Shown here piece by piece: positions 21,501 to 23,846 of a stretch of 23,846 bases of DNA (within the stretch, counting starts at the first letter, position 1; each line of letters begins with the position of its first letter). The DNA comes from DASVEE01 sp036399695 (lineage in GTDB: Bacteria; Acidobacteriota; Thermoanaerobaculia; Gp7-AA8): positions 1 to 23,846 of the forward strand of contig DASWMP010000328.1 of NCBI GenBank assembly GCA_036399695.1. Direction: 5' to 3'. Made by a program: the position numbers and the translations under genes. The notes below the pieces were generated by a model, which did not search any database, was not told the origin of the DNA, and worked only from the letters and a program-made list of their open reading frames with translations.

Positions 21501-21520
21501 AGGTTACCTCGGTGTACTCT
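21501..21520. promoter_or_regulatory. Back-to-back -10 elements of divergent genes
   Basis: TAACCT on the minus strand (21501-21506) serves the small gene, and TACTCT on the plus strand (21515-21520) serves the gamma-glutamyltransferase gene, whose AAAAGGAG site follows at about 21529-21536. With the two elements this close, polymerase binding would be mutually exclusive. Confidence 0.4.
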
Positions 21521-21541
21521 TTCGCCCCAAAAGGAGATTCG

Positions 21542-23386
21542 ATGCGCCTTCGTGCTCTCGTTGCCGGCTTTCTGGTTCTCGCCTTCGCTTCTTTTTCGCT
21601 GTTCGGCCAGTCCAAGACGGCCAAGCCGCCGTTGCATGGGAAGCATTGGGTGGCCATCACCGGGAAGCCGTTGTCGGCGACGGCGGGGGCGATGATGTTC
21701 GCCAAGGGTGGCAATGCCGTCGACGCGGCGTGCGCGATGATCGCGGCCGGGGCGACGATGTGGGATGTGCTGAGCTGGGGTGGGGAGACGCAGGCGCTCG
21801 TCTACAACCCGCACACGAAGAAGGTCACGGGGATCAACGCCGTGGGCGTCGCGCCGACCGGGGCCACGCCGGCGCTCTTCAAGTCGAAGGAGATGAAGTA
21901 TCCGCCGGAGTACGGGCCGCTGGCGGCGGTCACGCCGGGCACGGCGGGCGGCATCCTGGTGATGCTGAGCGAGTACGGGAAGCTGTCGCTGAAGGACATC
22001 CTGACGCCGGCCATCCAGATGGCCGAGGGTTATCCGATGGAGGCCGAGACGGGCGACCGGATCGAGCGGGAGAAGGCGCGGATCAAAGAGTGGCCGTACG
22101 CCAAGTCGCTGATGCTCACGCACGCCGGGGAGAAGCGCGAAGCGCCGGAGCCGGGGGAAGTCTTCAAGCAGCCGGATCTCGCCGCGACGCTGCGGAAGCT
22201 CGTCGACGCCGAACAGCAGGCCCTCAAGCAGGGAAAGAACCGCAAGCAGGCCATCCAGGCGGCGTACGACCGCTTCTATAAAGGTGACATCGCGCAGGAG
22301 CTCGTGCGGGCCGTGAAAGAGCAGGGCGGCCTCATCACGATGGACGACCTCGCGAAGTGGAGCGTGAAGATCGAAGAGCCGGTCCGGACGACGTACAAGG
22401 ACGTCGAGGTCTACAAGCTGACGACCTGGACCCAGGGGCCGGTGCTGCTGCAGACGCTCAACATCCTCGAGAACTTCGACCTCAAGCCGCTGGGTTACAA
22501 CAGCTCGCGCTACATCCACACGGTGTATCAGGCGATGAGCCTCGCGTACGCCGATCGCGACTTCTATTACGGCGATCCCTACTTCCCGCCGGAGGAGCCG
22601 ATCGCCGGGCTGCTGTCGAAGGAGTACGCGAAAGAGCGGGCCAAGCTGGTGAATCCGGAGCGCAACGATCCGGAGATCGGCCCGGGCGATCCGTACCCCT
22701 TCCAGAACGCGCTGAACCCGTTCGGCGAAGCGCTGCGGAACTGGAAGAAGACGGAAGTGCGTCCCACGAAGACGGCCATGGCCGCCTTCGAGGAGTCGTT
22801 CTACGCCGGTACGACGTCGGTGGTCTCGGCGGACGAAGAAGGCTGGATGGTGTCGATCACGCCGAGCGGCGGCTGGGTGCCGGCGGTGGTGGCGGGGAAG
22901 ACAGGCATCGGTCTTTCGCAGCGGATGCAGAGCTTCCTCACCGAACCTTCGGAGAATCCGTACAACGTCATCGAGCCGGGCAAGCGCCCCCGCGTCACGC
23001 TGACGCCGTCACTGGCGTTGCGCGGCGGCAAGCCGTATCTCGCCTTCGCCGTGCAGGGGGGCGATTCGCAGGACCAGAACCTCCTGCAGTTCTTCCTCAA
23101 CGTGGTGGAGTTCGGGATGACGCCGCAGGAAGCGGCCGAAGGGGCGAACTTCAACAGCTTCCAGATGCGCAGCTCGTTCGGCAAGCACGAGACGGAGCCG
23201 GGCCGCGTTCTGCTGCACCAGGCAACGCCGCCCTGGGTGCGCAAGGAGCTGAAGGGGATGGGCTACGACATGCAGTTCGGCGAGCGGACGTCCGGGCCGA
23301 TCAACGCGATCATGTTGGATGTGAAGCATGGATCGCTGTGGGGAGCGTCGTCGAACCATGGGGAGGATTACGGGATCGCCTGGTGA
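21542..23386 (+). CDS. Gamma-glutamyltransferase family protein, exported
   Basis: 614 residues with a signal peptide (core LVAGFLVLAFASFSLF, cleavage after FGQ). It is an Ntn-hydrolase that cleaves gamma-glutamyl or related amide bonds in the periplasm. Seen: GGNAVDAACA near 60, AVTPGTAGG near 137, and the self-cleavage site before nucleophile Thr424 in AGTTSVVSADEEGWMVS. The canonical GSPGG loop is replaced by VQGGDSQDQN, as in a branch of the family often annotated as glutathione hydrolase-like, so the substrate may not be glutathione. ATG 21542 is fixed by AAAAGGAG six nt upstream. It lies next to the 21-bp array, which starts about 90 nt after its stop. Confidence 0.92.
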   Translation: MRLRALVAGFLVLAFASFSLFGQSKTAKPPLHGKHWVAITGKPLSATAGAMMFAKGGNAVDAACAMIAAGATMWDVLSWGGETQALVYNPHTKKVTGINAVGVAPTGATPALFKSKEMKYPPEYGPLAAVTPGTAGGILVMLSEYGKLSLKDILTPAIQMAEGYPMEAETGDRIEREKARIKEWPYAKSLMLTHAGEKREAPEPGEVFKQPDLAATLRKLVDAEQQALKQGKNRKQAIQAAYDRFYKGDIAQELVRAVKEQGGLITMDDLAKWSVKIEEPVRTTYKDVEVYKLTTWTQGPVLLQTLNILENFDLKPLGYNSSRYIHTVYQAMSLAYADRDFYYGDPYFPPEEPIAGLLSKEYAKERAKLVNPERNDPEIGPGDPYPFQNALNPFGEALRNWKKTEVRPTKTAMAAFEESFYAGTTSVVSADEEGWMVSITPSGGWVPAVVAGKTGIGLSQRMQSFLTEPSENPYNVIEPGKRPRVTLTPSLALRGGKPYLAFAVQGGDSQDQNLLQFFLNVVEFGMTPQEAAEGANFNSFQMRSSFGKHETEPGRVLLHQATPPWVRKELKGMGYDMQFGERTSGPINAIMLDVKHGSLWGASSNHGEDYGIAW

Positions 23387-23400
23387 CTCGAGGGGGGCCG

Positions 23401-23428
23401 TTGTCCGTTGCACGTTTTCCGTTGTCCG
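23401..23428. repeat. TTGTCCG-type heptamer array
   Basis: Four 7-bp units in perfect phase: TTGTCCG, TTGCACG, TTTTCCG, TTGTCCG. The series differs by one base from the inverted array at 17671-17698. It lies between the gamma-glutamyltransferase gene and the 21-bp array. Confidence 0.8.
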
Positions 23429-23476
23429 TGAGAGGCGAAGGGTTGAGTCGCGGAGTCGACGCTTTGAGGTGCGGAC

Positions 23477-23802
23477 GCAAAGCTTTGCGTGACGGAGGCA
23501 AAGCTTTGAGTGGTGGAGGCAAAGCTTTGAGTGGCGGGGGCAAAGCTTTGAGTGGCGGAGGCAAAGCTTTGCGTGGCGGAGGCAAAGCTTTGCGTGACGG
23601 AGGCAAAGCTTTGAGTCGCGGGGGCAAAGCTTTGCGTGACGGAGGCAAAGCTTTGAGTCCTGAGGCAAAGCTTTGAGTCGCTGAGGCAAAAACTTTCGGC
23701 TTGGGAGGCAAAGCTTTGTGTTTTCGAGGCAAAGCTTTGTGTTTTCGAGGCAAAACTTTGAGTCTCCGAGGCAAAACTTTGTGTTTTCGAGGCAAAGCTT
23801 TG
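23477..23802. repeat. 21-bp tandem array of 16 palindrome-bearing units
   Basis: Sixteen units start with GCAAAGCTTTG or a variant, at 23477, 23498, 23519 and so on to 23792. The period is 21 bp except for 20, 20 and 23 near 23645-23708, which together keep the 21-bp phase. Thirteen units hold the exact 10-bp palindrome CAAAGCTTTG; three carry CAAAACTTTG or a longer variant. The linker is GAGTGGCGGAG-like in the first ten units and TGTTTTCGAG-like in the last five. Degenerate half-units flank both ends. It translates as heptads on both strands, but no start or ribosome site supports a gene. Confidence 0.9.
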
Positions 23803-23833
23803 TGTTCCGGAGTCAAGCGTCCGGTCTCGGGGT

Positions 23834-23846
23834 GGGGGGGGGGGGG
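23834..23846. other. Poly-G run at window end
   Basis: Thirteen G residues close the window directly after the repeat array. This looks like a contig end or a sequencing artefact of no-signal base calls. Confidence 0.6.

Noticed and set aside
23477..23802. CRISPR array
   Set aside because: Units are directly adjacent with no unique spacers, the period is 21 bp, and no cas genes are present.
23310..23816. A minus-strand frame of KALPP heptads across the 21-bp array
   Set aside because: It overlaps the gamma-glutamyltransferase 3' end in antisense, has no ribosome site and is a by-product of a repeat length divisible by three.
1..23846. tRNA, rRNA or riboswitch genes
   Set aside because: I looked for cloverleaf arms with TTCGAATC-type loops and for common riboswitch cores and saw none; a covariance-model scan would be needed to exclude them.

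Overview
The window is about 24 kb of high-GC DNA from a Gram-negative bacterium: it carries a TonB-dependent receptor, a lipoprotein, a periplasmic Spy/CpxP-like protein and a phosphatidylserine decarboxylase. Gene content (a DUF4199 protein beside a membrane LuxR-type regulator, a DinB remnant, quinoprotein and cytochrome genes) and the dense interspersed inverted repeats and 7-bp arrays suggest an environmental Acidobacteriota-like genome. That placement is inference, since no rRNA or marker gene is present. A 13-base poly-G run closes the window and looks like a contig end.

Layout. 91-2055 is a KefB/CPA2-type cation:proton antiporter. After a repeat-filled gap, 2531-5401 is a Cpx-like envelope-stress module: a Spy/CpxP-like protein divergent from an overlapping histidine kinase/response regulator pair, with a GTAAG-N4-GTAAA direct repeat in the divergent promoter. 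5383-6552 holds a small membrane protein, a VOC-family protein and a DUF3024 protein. 6566-9481 is a divergent pair: a membrane cytochrome b-like/c fusion and a secreted copper amine oxidase with all catalytic residues. 9701-11689 is a TonB-dependent receptor. 11887-15917 is a tight four-gene operon: a c-type cytochrome lipoprotein, a cysteine-rich PQQ-type beta-propeller without signal peptide, an MntP-like transporter, and a 77-residue protein resembling a cytochrome c domain that lacks CxxCH. This operon is my best candidate for an undescribed redox system. 15918-16486 holds a palindromic element, a DinB gene remnant and heptamer repeats. 16487-17587 is a DUF4199 protein and a two-helix membrane LuxR-type regulator. 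17749-18930 is psd plus a TfoX-N protein. 19131-21188 (minus strand) is an epoxide-hydrolase-like enzyme and two disordered, stress-type proteins. 21299-23386 is a small unknown gene divergent from a gamma-glutamyltransferase. 23477-23802 is a 16-unit, 21-bp tandem array.

Two genome-scale habits stand out. First, several genes have a TAnnnT element only 6-8 nt before the start codon (TACACT, TACTTT, TAACCT), which points to leaderless transcripts and decides starts at 3151, 5675, 6208, 17587 (TTG) and 21493. Second, long inverted repeats fill the intergenic spaces and often begin 3-12 nt after a stop codon (VOC, amine oxidase, TonB receptor, TfoX), alongside a dispersed palindrome family with core GGACAGACA-N4-TGTCTGTCC (seven arms at four loci).
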